Of a stretch of 64,000 nt of DNA, positions 12,028 through 23,515 are shown piece after piece. Source of the DNA: Lasiosphaeria ovina (taxonomy: Eukaryota; Ascomycota; Sordariomycetes; Sordariales; Lasiosphaeriaceae); contig JAULSN010000003.1 of assembly GCA_033439765.1 (NCBI GenBank), forward strand, positions 3,720,001 through 3,784,000, read 5' to 3'. The position numbers were made by a program, and so were the translations under genes. The notes beneath the pieces are model-generated. The model saw only the letters and a program-made list of their open reading frames with translations. It was not told the origin of the DNA and ran no database searches. How positions within the stretch are numbered: position 1 is the stretch's first letter; each line of letters begins with the position of its first letter.

Positions 12028-12761
12028 ATGTCTTTCAGAACGGCAGCTACCCTGGCCACGAGGGTGAGCCGGCAGCCGCTTGCCAGCAGGCTCGTCGCTG
12101 CTCGCACTCCCGCAACAGCACAACGGGCCTTTCATGCCACGCCGGCCGCCTTCATCAAGGTCGGCGACCCGCTGCCCGGCCTCGAAGACGTGCTCACGGA
12201 GAACTCTCCCGGCAACAAGGTCAACCTGGCCCAGGAGGCTCAGGCCCTTAACAAGATGATCCTGCTCGGCGTGCCCGCCGCCTTCTCGCCCGCGTGCTCG
12301 GCCAAGCACATCCCCGGCTTCATCAACCACCCGCGCACCAAGGAATTTGACTTGGTGGCTGTGGTGTCCGTCAATGACCCCTTTGTGTGAGTCTTCCCAT
12401 GCCTCAACCCGAGTCTTATTCTGGCATCCTCGGAAACACTGACGAGACTGAGCATACAGAATGAAGGCATGGGGCGAAGTCCTCGACCCGGCGGGCGATC
12501 ACAACGTAAGTCCTTCCCGGCCACTTGTAGCTATTCATTACTTCTAACGCGGCGCCTCAGATCCGCTTCCTTGCCGACCCCTCGGGCAGGTTCACCAAGG
12601 CGATGGACATGGACTTTGATGGATCCTCCATCTTTGGCAACCACCGGTCCAAGCGCTACAGCATCCTGATCGAGAACGGCAAGGTCACGTCGGTGGACGT
12701 TGAGCCCGACAACACGGGCACCAGCGTGTCCATGGCCGAGAACGTGCTCGGGCCGGCTTAG
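12028..12761 (+). CDS. Mitochondrial peroxiredoxin, Prx5/AhpE-like
   Basis: Exons are 12028-12386, 12460-12505 and 12561-12761, giving 201 residues. The first ~37 residues are Arg/Ala/Ser-rich with no acidic residue (MSFRTAATLATRVSRQPLAS), a mitochondrial presequence, then FIKVGDPLPGLEDVL. The peroxidatic cysteine is Cys90 in GVPAAFSPACS, the redoxin-family active site (usually PGAFTPTCS). The C-terminal half has IRFLADPSGRFTKAMDMDF, RSKRYSILIENGKV and SMAENVLG, as in Prx5-type enzymes that reduce hydroperoxides. Cys90 is the only cysteine in the protein, so a 1-Cys mechanism needing an external thiol is implied. The ATG at 12028 is preferred over upstream codons because it starts the presequence. 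Confidence 0.92.
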
Positions 12762-12983
12762 ATGTGATCTGCTGTGACTGTGTAGTAGAAGTAGGGATGG
12801 CGGTGAGGGAAAAAATGCAACTTGTTTGGCTGCTATTCCGGATGAGTAACGCGCTACTATTCGTTTGAGGATGTGCTAATTCAGAACTAAACGTAAGGGA
12901 TCTTCGGGGAGAATCTGCGGGTGGTGTTAGGTATCCCGAGTCTAAATCAGGGGCTCCCGGCTCGTGGGGCTCGCGGGCTGGGA

Positions 12984-13133
12984 GATGGCGGGCTTCTTTG
13001 GGATAAAGCGGGCTCGCGAGGTGCACCTCCAGATGCGGACGTCGCGGAGAGAGAATTACCCGGCGCTGAACCTGCCCGAGGACGTTCTGCAGGATATTCT
13101 GTACTGGAATGATCTGTATGATGGTGTTGCGTA
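12984..13133 (+). CDS. Doubtful 49-residue ORF or gene fragment
   Basis: ATG at 12984 opens a frame with protein-like composition (REVHLQMRTSRRENYPALNL, then PEDVLQDILYWNDLYDGVA) ending in TAA. The surroundings, 12762-13555, hold no other supported gene. It may be the C-terminal remnant of a lost gene or a short real protein. I do not recognise it. Confidence 0.25.
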
Positions 13134-13555
13134 AGCCGTCCAGGTGATTGGGGAGGTTTAGCTAACCTCCTACTTGGAGGAACCATCCTACCGTGAAAAG
13201 CCGCCCCGTTGCCGTTGACAATCACGAAACGAAGCCTAATATGATCTTTTACTTTTGTCTTATTTTTTTCTCGTCTTATTTTCACCCTGGCCGGACTTCT
13301 GCCGAGGGATAAATGCCATATGAATAGCAACGACAAACGACCGCCCTCCGACAAGTAAACAAAAAATGGCCGCGCATCGTAGTAGCACACAAGTTATATA
13401 CAAAACATTCATGCTTCAGCTCCAACACCCAAGACGCCTTTCCTGCTGGAGAACTCGAGAAGAAGTGCAAAACTTCACGCAAGTGGGATTCGAGTGGTTT
13501 GTGTTATCACCGTCACTCGTCTTCCCTGGAATATATTTTCTTGCCGCCGAAGCCC

Positions 13556-15285
13556 TTAGAGCATAGGCTTCAAGTCCTCGGCCACGGTAAACGGCGCCTC
13601 GGTCTTGCTCTTGATCTCGTCGACCGTAACGCCGTCGGCAATCTCGATGAGGGTGAGGCCGTGCGCAAAGTCGACGTCGAAGACGCCCTGTTAAAATGTC
13701 AGTGACATGATCAAAGCGGATTTATGGAATGGAAACGACGGTAAAGTAGAAGCAGAGGGGAAAAAAAAACTTACCAGCTCAGTAATGATCCTCGACACGC
13801 ACGCCTTGCCCGTCAGAGGGAAAGCGCACTGCTTGACAATCTTGGGGTTGCCCTTCTTGTCCGTGTGCTCCATGGTGACGACGACCTTTGTGGCCTGGGG
13901 GTTGCTGACGAGGTCCATGGCACCTCCAAAGCCCTTGACCTTGCCGGGTAGCATCCAGTTGGCGAGGTCGCCGACGGCGCTGACCTGCATGGCGCCGAGG
14001 ATGGTGAGGTTGATGCGGCCGGAGCGGATCATGCCGAAGCTCTCCTCGCTGCCAAAGACGGCGGCGCCGGGCTGCAGCGTGACCGTCTCCTTGCCGGCGT
14101 TGATCAGGTCGGCGTCCTCCTCGCCCTTGCGCGGGTACGACCCGAGCCCGAGGATGCCGTTCTCGCTCTGCAGCTGCACCTCGACGTCGGCGCCCACAAA
14201 GCCAGGAGCCAGCATGGGCATGCCGATGCCCAGGTTCGCGTACATGCCGTTCTTGAACTCCTTGGCCGCGCGACGCACGATGCGCTCGCGCTTGGCCGCC
14301 GTGTCGCCCGAGCCAAGCACCGCCGCTGCCTTGGGCTCCTCGCCGGGCTCCTTGGACCACGTGTACTTCTCAATCTTCTTGTCGGCCGTGCTCTGGATGA
14401 CGCGCTTGACGTAGATTCCCGGTAGGTGTACCGCCTCGGGGGCGATCTCGCCGGGCTCGACAATGTGCTCAGCCTCGACGATGGTCATCTTGGCGTTGCG
14501 GCCCATGGCGCCGTTGAAATTGTTGGCGGCCAGGCGGAACTGGCAGTTGCCGAGGCGGTCGGCGCGCCAGGCCTTGACAAAGGCATAGTCGCCCTTGATG
14601 CTGTGCTCGAGCAGGTAGCTCTTGCCGTCAAAGACCTTGACGTCCTTGGGGTACGAGAACTGGGCCGGGGTGCCATCGGCATTGTTGCGCAGGGGCAGCT
14701 CGCCGGTCTGCACGACGGTGCCAAAGGCGGCGGGCGTGTAGAATGCCGGGATGCCCTTGCCACCGGCGGCACACCGCTCGGCCAGGGTGCCCTGGGGTGT
14801 CAGCTCGAGCTCGACCTCGCCCGTCAGGTACATGGTCTCGAACGTCTTGTTCTCGCCGATGTACGAGGCGATCATCTTGCGGATCTGCTTCGTCTTGAGC
14901 AGCTGGCCCAGCCCGCTGTTGTCGGTGCCAGCGTTGTTGGACACGGCCGTCAGCCCCGTCAGCTCGGGCTTCTTGAGCACCTCGTCGATCAACGTGTCAG
15001 GGACACCGCAGAGCCCGAAGCCGCCACAGAGGAGCGTCGAGTTGGGCTTCATGTCCTCGAGGGCCTTGGCGGCCGACGGGTAGACCTTGTTGATCTCAGC
15101 CCGCCGCGCCGTGGCGGAGAAAGCCCTGGCGAAGAGTGCCGCATGCTGAAGTTGCGTGGGTTAGCACGAGCAACTAAGTCTATATCGAGGCAGAGCTGGG
15201 GGTGGGACACAGAGGGTGAACGCACGTTGGGGCCGTACTTGGCGCACGCTCTGAGCGTCCTCATACACATTGCTGCCGACGGCAT
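13556..15285 (-). CDS. Succinyl-CoA:3-ketoacid CoA transferase (SCOT), mitochondrial
   Basis: Exons are 15285-15226, 15145-13775 and 13687-13556, giving 520 residues, the usual length of the fused alpha-beta enzyme. The N-terminus ([20 protein letters not shown], then [20 protein letters not shown]) is a mitochondrial presequence. The alpha part has [19 protein letters not shown]; the beta part has [13 protein letters not shown] and the catalytic Glu in [10 protein letters not shown] near residue 350. The enzyme transfers CoA from succinyl-CoA to acetoacetate, and in fungi also serves acetate/ketone metabolism. The last intron separates IITEL from [20 protein letters not shown]. The end reads [10 protein letters not shown]. 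Confidence 0.94.
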
Positions 15286-17035
15286 GGCTGGGGATTCTGT
15301 CTATGTTCAATTGAACGTATTTCGTGTGCACAGCGAGAGCAGGAGGGGTGGGCTGGCGCTGGCTCTGTTGCTCGGCAGTTCGGGCTGGCGAGCTTTTGGG
15401 GTCGTCGGGATGGAGGGGCAGGGGCACTTTTAGAGATTAATGTTGGAGATGGGTACGGAAGCGAGGTCTAGCTCACGAAACGGCCGAGAAAAGCTAAAGA
15501 TTTCTTCAATAACTACACACTCTCACGTCTTGAAAAGAGAGAAAGAAAGAAAGAAAGAAGAAGAAAATGAAAGCAGAGGAGAAAGTGGGAACGAAACCAG
15601 CAAGCCAGCCAAGGCATCCGTTGCTTAGCACCAGACGAAGACGAGAAACTCCAAGTCCATCGCGGCGACGGACCCGGCAATGCTGCTAGTGCGGGTTGGG
15701 GAGCTCCCCTCAGCAATTCCCAAGTCCGGATACAACATACCGACATTTCCCCTAGAATCATTCATTCATAGGTCGAGAGACAGGCGCTACGCAGCGAATC
15801 TGCGATACCCTGGAACGCAGGGTCCTTGGGCTGCTCTGGTGACCCGTTAATGGCCGAGGACAATGCCGCGGGTCGTTGGAGCCCGGCACGTCTCCGCCCT
15901 CGGAAAACGTCTTCGGCAGAAGCTAGTGGGAGCTAGGGGTGCACCCCATCCCGCGAGATGCCGCTGTTTGGGGTTTACGTGCAGCGGCTTTGGAAAGACG
16001 CGGGGAAGCTGATTGATGGATGGCGCTGCGGGTAAAATTGTTTTGGAGAAGCAGGCCGCCACCTCACAACGTAAGCGGAGGGCTCGAAAGGCCGTACTAG
16101 TATCTCCATCCATGGATATATGTATGCAAGTATGTACTGTACATTACATACTTCGATATGAATGTTCATTCTCTTTGGGTACGGAATATTTCAATTTGCA
16201 GCTTTGGAGCCAGTCACTCACTGGGTTCCTACCTCAGGCTCAGGCCCCCACGTTTTACCTTGTTCCCGTAACTTAATCAACATCAGGTTGCCTGCGGGTC
16301 CTAAACGTGGAAACATGGGAATAGTGTTTTCACTTGAAATCGCAACTTAACTTTACTACACATGGGTCCAGGAGACGGCGCAGAGGGCTTCCTTAGCCTG
16401 ACACAAATTGGGCTATTATTAGCGGACGGTTCCCCATACAACAACCTAAGGCAACGTCCATGGAGCAGAACCTGGAACAGCTGCATGCATACCTTACCTA
16501 AGTAATTATACTACAGCGAACAAGAGGACCACCATATTCTTAAATACCGCGCTTCAGTCCAACTACCCGCACACTACGCACCTCACTTACAGTACAAGCC
16601 ATATCCGACATTCAGTTTACCGAACATAGGGGAGTAATGATAATATTCACCATGAAAATAAGATACCCGAATAAGATCAGCCCCACTGTCTTCCTTCCTT
16701 CCGAACCAGACCATCTAGTAATAGAAGCTTGCGTCCCTTCGCACCATAGTAACTCCGCCAATGTGACCGACCCGTGAACCGCTGTTCTGCCTTTCCGTCT
16801 TGACCGCCTGAGCTCTTTGTCACCATCGACAACGTTCACACCCGAGCTGGGAACCATCACCCGGATGGCCGTAATCTCCCAGCAGACCGCTTCCGCTATG
16901 AGTCTTTGATCTTGAGTAGCAAGAATAAATTCAAATGCTCCAATCTTTACTCGCCCGCTCATGTTCTGGAATCAAAATGCAAATCACTCCCCCAAGTGTG
17001 CCGCCCTTGTCTGTCACTGTGTCCTCGTGGCGGAC
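15286..17035. other. Intergenic, AAAG tract, no supported gene
   Basis: A purine tract (AAAG)n lies at 15535-15568, just upstream of SCOT on its strand. A 116-codon minus frame at 16612-16962 starts 74 nt below the stop of the RBR ligase gene and has no family character; it is more likely that gene's 3' UTR. Nothing else is supported. Confidence 0.45.
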
Positions 17036-18759
17036 TTAGCGTTTGTTGCTTGGGCCACCGTTGTTACCTCCAAGAACGCCGGATAGCTCGACATTGAAGG
17101 TCCAGCGCCCTGTTTAATGACTTGTCAGCATCAAAGTAACCTAGAAACCGGAAAGGTAACAGTGAATGCACGCGCTTACCATCTGCAAGGTTTTGGGCCG
17201 TGTCATCGAGAAGAATGATCCGACGTTTGTTGCAGTACGTGGTCTTGTCCATAATCTCCACCTTTAGCTTCGGGTCCGCAAGGTCGGTTACCGGCTTCTC
17301 AAACATCTCCGACAGAGCCTCGACTGCCATCTCGAGGTCCTTTTGGTTGTCCTCAAAGATTTCAGTCTGGTTGTTCCTGGCCAGATAGAAGGCAAACGCG
17401 TAAGTCCACATTAGTGTCTGGCGGCATGTCTGCAACGCCTGCGAAGCCGAGTTCAGATACTGGACCTCGATCCAGGACATGCCCGACTCCTTTTGTAGCT
17501 GCACCATCTTTCTCTCCGTCTTGTAGTAAATGTCCCTGTCTAGTCGAGCCGACTGCTCATGGTTCGCATATCGGTTGTAGTAGTGAAGATAGCGCTCCAG
17601 AGACACGCGAGATTTTGCTTGCGCGTCGCGGGCCTCGGTGCCGCTCCTCTCTTCAAAGCGATTGCAGCTGTACCAACTCGTGCCGTGTTCGGACCACAGG
17701 CCCATGCACATCCAGCAAAATTCGTGCTTGCACTTACGGCACGTCATATGGTTGCAGCCTCCGTTCTTCTCGATCGTACTGTTGCACTTGGGGCATTCCT
17801 TTGTGTTTGCCGAAATCCAGTTTGCCGTCTCCGAGTCGTCGGCGCATTTTTTGAGCCACCTCTTTACCAGATCGCACGGAGCCGGTTGGTGGTCGTTCAA
17901 GATGCATCCGAAACAGAACCGATGACTGCAGAGACACGAAACCGTGGGTACCACTTTGTCCAGATCCTTCTTCTTAACGCCGCACTCGATAGCGTTCTGG
18001 CAATCGGGGGCTGGGCACCATTTCAGGGTCTCCTTGTCTTCCACGTAGGTCCGGTTGAGTAGTTGATGATACCTATCCCTCAAGGCTGGGGTGACGAGAA
18101 GATCCAGAGACCGAGCGTCGATTATGAGGTTGCATCCGTCCGAGGGACATTGAATACGCGCTGCCTCCCCCTCTTCCTTGATCTTTTGCGACAGGTAGTG
18201 GCGGTAGCAGTCGACGCAGTAACGATGGCCGCACTTTATTGAGAAGGACTGCAGGCCATCTCCCTCTTCGCAGCAAATGTCGCAAACGAAGCCCGGGATG
18301 ACTTCGAGCTTGGGCGGCCCAACCGTTGTCTGCGCGAGACCTGCGGCCTCGAGGACCTGTCTTGATCTGTCCATATAATCTTCAATAAGGCGTTCCTTAT
18401 TCCACCTAAAATATCGAAGTAGGATAGCTGCCTCCTCCTTGGAGATATCCAAGATCATGTTGACCTCGTTTATTAAATCGTCCTGTTGCTTCTGAATATC
18501 TCCTGGCTGGTAGACCTTGAAGCTAATATCGTATGCGACTCTCTTGTGGCTGATACTCTTTTCCATACCGAGATCCGGGTCGGGTTCGTCATCGAAGTCG
18601 AAGTCTAGCGAGCGAGCACCTAGTAAGTATGGATGGGTTCAAACAGAATACAGAACCTCACAAACCTTCAGCGCCGGACATGTCGTCATTATCGCTGTCG
18701 TCCGGGAGAATGTCATCCTCGCTGGAGACGGCGGACATAAAGTCATCCTCCGAATCCAT
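17036..18759 (-). CDS. Ariadne-type RBR E3 ubiquitin ligase
   Basis: Exons are 18759-18666, 18619-17180 and 17109-17036, giving 535 residues. It begins MDSEDDFMSAVSSEDDI and has an acidic N-terminus, then a UBA-like segment (ISKEEAAILLRYFRWNKERL). RING1 follows at about 140-195 (CDICCEEGDGLQSFSIKCGH). The IBR is at 210-285 (WCPAPDCQNAIEC). RING2 begins CPKCNSTIEKNGGCNHMTCR, where the Cys of GGCNHM is the expected thioester-forming residue. The Ariadne helical domain runs to the end (RNNQTEIFEDNQKDLEMAVE). Ariadne ligases take ubiquitin from an E2 such as UbcH7 and often work with neddylated cullins. The upstream frame stays open for 45 further codons but has no ATG before a TAA. Confidence 0.93.
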
Positions 18760-19988
18760 TCCGTTAGAGGCTGTAGTTACGGGCGTCGGTGGCGCGGGTT
18801 CAGCTTCGATGCCGGCTGAGGCGAGGATCCTCTTGTTAGGTAGAGTAGGAGTAGAGGATATCGTCGCCTCAGCGGCTTTCCGCTTTCGAGTGGTGGGAGG
18901 AATGGTGCCGGCTTATCGGAGTCGGCAGGCGAGCTGGTCCGCTTGCCACCCGTCGAGATTATTGAGAATAGAAGGACAACGGGCAGAGAGGGGTCGTCTG
19001 AAATGACTCGACCAGCAAACGAGGAAAGGACGGCAGCGTATGACACCAGCAGGCAAGTCGATAAGGTCGAGGGCAAAGCGAAGGCCAGGCGCCAAGGCAG
19101 GCGAGGGGCGGCGGAAAGGAAGGGATTACCTGGGGGATGGATGGGGCTGGATGGCAGAGACCTGGCCAGCCGGTCCTGGCGGGTACCGCGGCGTCAAGAA
19201 TAACCGAGGAATGCAATAGGGCAGCGAGCGAAAGCTGGCAGCAGGTGATCCTCAAGTTTGCGAGCTCTTTCAGTTTAGGTTTGGGCGCCGAGAGTGCAAG
19301 TCGTGCTTGGGAGAGGGTGTCAGGCTGGATGGAGGCGGATGACTGAGGGTGGAGTTGGGATGACCGCTGGAGGCTCGAGGGAGGGTCAGGCGAACGACTA
19401 GCATTAATTGTTGGAGTGCGGGAGACAGGCAGGCCGCCGGAGCATGGGCCTTCTCTCGGGCGACAAATGGGGGCGCGATTAGGTAATGCAGCGTGTGTGC
19501 CACGCTGTAGGCTGGATTGGAGCACCTCACCTTGCTGGAGTCATTCGGTCATTCCTGCCTCCCTGCCTAGCTCGCCCCCCCAAAAAGCTAACCCACTCCC
19601 CGAGCCACGCCGCCAGGCAGCCGGCCCGCTTCAGCTTTGGTCAGATCCGCAGTGTCACCTCCAGTTTGCACGCATTAATTAATTAGTGGATTTAGTGCTG
19701 TTTGCTTGCAGTCCAACCCCACACTAGGCCGGCGGCTGGGCCGGCGATTCGACTCTTGACGTGATCATCCCACGAAATATTGGTCGGAGCTGCCAAGGGC
19801 ATATCCAAACCCTTGCCCGCCGACGAGAATAACGTCAGCAATTTGACAAACATAATTCCGAATTAACGTCGACCTTCCTTGACCCGCAGGCCACCCGGAT
19901 TGAGGGCTCTCTACGGACAGGAGGAAAGGGGAAAAGCGTGCCAACATTGCGGCCTGAACAGGGCTGATCACTGATCGCTGCTCAGACC
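18760..19988. other. Divergent intergenic between RBR ligase and Pml1 genes
   Basis: Both flanking genes point outward. The interval has only shadow frames. It presumably carries both promoters; no clear TATA box was found. Confidence 0.5.
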
Positions 19989-21074
19989 ATGGGCTCCCGT
20001 TCTCCCGAAGGAGGTCACAGATCTCGCCGTACAAAATATGCCGATGACGCTCCGGACGGCAGAGACGGTGGCAGAAACGAGAGGAAAGATGGCTTTTACG
20101 ATAAAAAATTCGACGACAGCGCTTCCCGGCGGAATCGGTCCCGGGACAGGAACGGCCGAAAACGGTCGAGGACCCCCGATCCGGGCGATCGGCGGTCTCA
20201 ATCAAGAGAAAGAGCGAAGAGGAGGGACAGAGATGGTGACAGAAATAGAGACAGAGGTATGCGCAGAGATGGGGACAGAAGCAGCGAGAGGGCCGGCAGA
20301 CACCACCGTTCATTGTCCCCAGGGAGGGAGCGGCCGCGATTTGATCGGGACCGTGAACGCGAACGCGAGCGCGAGCGCGGCGGAATTCCAGATACTGGCA
20401 GCGGCAGGGACCGGCCCAGACAGCGGAGCAAGGACAGCAAACGCTCGCGTGGAGAGTTGAGACGCGAAGAGGATGACAAGCCCGACAGACCGGACAACAA
20501 GCGAAGTATTGTCAAACGCAGCGGCCCCCTGCCCTCTCAGGGTGACACATTCGCCATCAGCAATGGCGAAGAGCCCGAGATACCCAAAGAGAAGCCAAAC
20601 TTTGGGAATTCGGGAGCGTTAGCTGCCGCATCTAACTCGGTTGCGCAGGCTGACGGGAGTACAATCACACTGAAATACCACGAGCCACCCGAGGCCAGGA
20701 AGCCGCCTCCGCGAGATGTGTGGAAAATGTTTGTTTTCAAGGACTCAAGCATTGTCGACACGGTCGAGCTCAGTCTGCGCAGTTGCTGGCTGGTAGGCAG
20801 AGACTCGGCCGTCGTGGACCTTCTTGCCGAACACCCAACTATCAGCAGCCAGCACGCCGTGATACAGTTCCGCTATACCGAGAAGCGGAACGAGTTTGGC
20901 GACAAAATTGGCCGGGTGAAACCCTACTTGATCGACCTTGAGAGCGCCAACGGCACGTCTCTTAACAACGAAAAGGTCCCCGAAAGCCGCTATCTGGAGT
21001 TGAGGAGCAAGGACATGGTCAAGTTCGGCCTGAGCACAAGAGAGTACGTGCTCGTACTCGCTCCCAAAGAGTGA
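19989..21074 (+). CDS. FHA-domain splicing factor Pml1/SNIP1 (RES complex)
   Basis: Single exon, 361 residues. Residues 1-170 are a low-complexity Arg/Ser/Asp/Glu region with an alternating Arg-Glu tract (RDRERERERERERGG), typical of spliceosomal proteins. An FHA domain fills about 235-350, with WLVGRDSAVVDLLAEHPTIS, SSQHAVIQFR, and YLIDLESANGTSLN carrying the phosphothreonine-binding Arg, Ser-x-x-His and Asn-Gly signatures. The match is to SNIP1 of animals and Pml1 of yeast, a subunit of the RES complex that retains and splices pre-mRNA in the nucleus. The start is the first ATG after the in-frame stop. Confidence 0.92.
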   Translation: MGSRSPEGGHRSRRTKYADDAPDGRDGGRNERKDGFYDKKFDDSASRRNRSRDRNGRKRSRTPDPGDRRSQSRERAKRRDRDGDRNRDRGMRRDGDRSSERAGRHHRSLSPGRERPRFDRDRERERERERGGIPDTGSGRDRPRQRSKDSKRSRGELRREEDDKPDRPDNKRSIVKRSGPLPSQGDTFAISNGEEPEIPKEKPNFGNSGALAAASNSVAQADGSTITLKYHEPPEARKPPPRDVWKMFVFKDSSIVDTVELSLRSCWLVGRDSAVVDLLAEHPTISSQHAVIQFRYTEKRNEFGDKIGRVKPYLIDLESANGTSLNNEKVPESRYLELRSKDMVKFGLSTREYVLVLAPKE

Positions 21075-22497
21075 GGCCGGCAACCCCGGACCAATATACT
21101 ACGTTACGCTACTGCTTTGCCAGCATCTTCACCACTGACAGAATCGGGATTTCCTTTTGTGTGACGCCAAGTGCTACTCGATTCAGGAACAAGTGCTGCC
21201 TACACTTTCTTCAGAGCCTTAACCATCCAACCTTTTAGAACGTGACCAAGAGGCTTGGCTTCACTCTTGCAAGCATGAGCCTCGGAGTTGGACCGTGTGC
21301 TACTCTTTCAGCTTATTGTTACAATGGCAATCTTCCTTGATTTTACCAGTTTCTCTCGACTTGGCAAAACGGGCCTTTGCGATCTCTTGTTTTTGGTTGA
21401 CTTTGTGTGACAAGTAGGGACCTGTGCATTTGGGCCAGATGTCTTTGGTATAGATGGAAAGAACTCGAAACTATTCTACACACCTGTTCTACACACCTAA
21501 ACTCGAGGAATTCAGAGCCCGGCGATAAGAGTCTACGAAGTCGCTAGAGGACACCAGACGAGTCTAAAATGAAGCTCGTTGCAGACCAGACCATCCGCCA
21601 TGTCACGGCCCACCATCCTTGGGGCATCCGAGTAACTTTTTGTGCAGCTCCCCTACAGATGGTGGCTATGTGATGGCGCGATTCGTATGCTCGCCGAACA
21701 CCCAACAGCGGGCTTGACCGCAGGATGGGAACTAACATATCACATCCCTTGAGACAGCGGGGCCAGGACCGGTACGGCCGCTCGCTGCTCCCATACGAGG
21801 ATCCTGGGTGGGTGGACGGAGTCTGAGTTGTGACAGAGCAACGGCCGAGCTGCATTATAATTTAGGCCTTGACCAAAGCTCTCGCGAACCTCTGAACTGG
21901 TAAGCCCGAAGCGCAGCCGTTTTCCGCAACTCTAGCCGGCGGTGCGCGGCTAGAGGAGGATTTAAGCGGATGAGATAAATAATCCTCAGAAACCCGCCAA
22001 GTTCATGTCAGTCGTACGGCGGTTGCACATTTCCAGCACTGGGCAAACACGAAGGGCGGCACGTATCAACACGCCCCCAAAGGCAAGGCTTGATCCGAGC
22101 GCAGCCTCCCGAGATATAGTCTTGTCCACCTCTGTGTCTCTTGACCTTGCTCATAATAGACTCTTGCCGGCCGGATTAGCACCGAACAAGATCGGGTTTG
22201 ACGTCATGCAGAAAGGTAGCACAGTACTACAGTATGTTGATGGTCATTGGCATCTTGAACTGCAGCCATTCTTTGAAACTCTGGAGGTTGGTGAAACCAA
22301 CCGTCAGTCACTCTCCTGGAAGCCCATGCCTGTCAGCAGTGCCTAGCCGTTTTTAGCGCGCAACCGCACCCAGTATGCAAGGCGTCCAATGTGTAACCCA
22401 CGGGCCTCACAGGCTTGGCTGCTTTTTGATTCCCTCTCTTGGACGCAACGGATCGGAGAAGCCGGACCGAGGAGGGCACAGCGCCGCATCTGGATGT

Positions 22498-22526
22498 GGA
22501 CCTGGACCTGGACCTGGACCTGGACC
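22498..22526 (+). repeat. (GGACCT)n hexamer repeat
   Basis: Nearly five uninterrupted GGACCT units in non-coding sequence. Confidence 0.9.
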
Positions 22527-22944
22527 AGGACATATTCTAGACCTAGACGTGGAGGCTGGTGGAAGAAATGTCGGGGTGCGGGATGTTTTTCGCGAGTCTG
22601 CGGCTTCCGCGCGCCCGGCAAGCCCTTAGACACCATATGGGCACACCCACGGCACCGCCTTGTACCTCGACCAAGGCCGGTCATGCTTTTCCTTGGATTT
22701 GCGTGTGCCACATGAAACACTTTGCACCTCCCAGAAAGGCTTGATGGAGGAGGGCCTGGCCACCAAGGAAGGGGGGCTCAGCTGCCCACTATCGGGCTCT
22801 TGAGAAGCCGGCCTCGTGACGGTCGGTTCCCCACGTCGCCCCTTCGGCATTGTCAGCCCTGGGGCTTTGGGAAAAGAGAGAACGCCCGTAGGACAAACTC
22901 ATATGTGTTGCCTCGGGTCCGATGATGGGCTTTCGGTGGGCCTT

Positions 22945-22946
<2 letters not shown>

Positions 22947-22977
<31 letters not shown>
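22947..22977 (+). repeat. (CTG)10 trinucleotide repeat
   Basis: Ten CTG units followed by an A-rich stretch. It lies in the intergenic region 0.5 kb before the NLR gene, with no gene model running through it. Confidence 0.95.
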
Positions 22978-23515
22978 AAAAAGGAAAAGCAGGCAAAAAG
23001 GAAAGCGCTTGATCACGTCGCACGCTTGACCTGTGTTCTCCGAGGAGAAGGAGCCCTGCCAGACAGCACCGGACAGCCTCGTTGATGCCGTCACCCCGTC
23101 TCAGCTCCCGGCCGACTCCCACAGTCGTCATATAAGGAGCCAAAGACGCCGTCTGGTCTCTCGCACCGTATGATTTATTGATCTCCAAGCACTTGGTGCT
23201 ATTTATGATTGGCGCCGACCTTTCATCATCCCACCTACTCGGTGTTATCCGTTCGTGAGCATGGTGCGTCTCCCATACATCATGGGCCCCCTTTTCGCGT
23301 CGCCTCTTGCAACCTCGTCTCGAAAGCCGCATCGGGCCAGTCTCGACCGGCCCCCCCCACCCTTTCTCTCTTTTCCCTAGATTTCCACACCCTGTCACCT
23401 TAGCTCAGTGACAGATATCCTGGCCCGGCTGCGAGTGCGGACCGGTCCGTCCCCATGTCCATGCCAACCACCCCCCCTGAAATCAACAAAACACCAACAC
23501 ATTCATGGGCATCCG

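Larger units (their letters stand above)
21075..23515. other. Repeat-rich intergenic region
   Basis: There are 2.4 kb without a supported gene. It contains a (GGACCT)n run at 22498-22526 and ten CTG units at 22947-22976. A 113-codon ATG frame at 22005-22346 has no recognisable character. The right end is the promoter and leader of the NLR gene. Confidence 0.5.

Noticed and set aside
13779..14772. Long frames on both strands within SCOT
   Set aside because: They are His/Gln/Arg- or Pro/Ser-rich shadows of the SCOT reading frame.
14426..15433. 335-codon plus frame over the SCOT N-terminus
   Set aside because: Antisense to firm SCOT coding sequence with a presequence; typical GC-driven open antisense frame.
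16612..16962. 116-codon minus frame below the RBR ligase gene
   Set aside because: It starts 74 nt past that gene's stop and has no family character; probably 3' UTR.
22005..22346. 113-codon ATG frame
   Set aside because: No recognisable domain, no intron evidence and an ordinary length for chance in this base composition.
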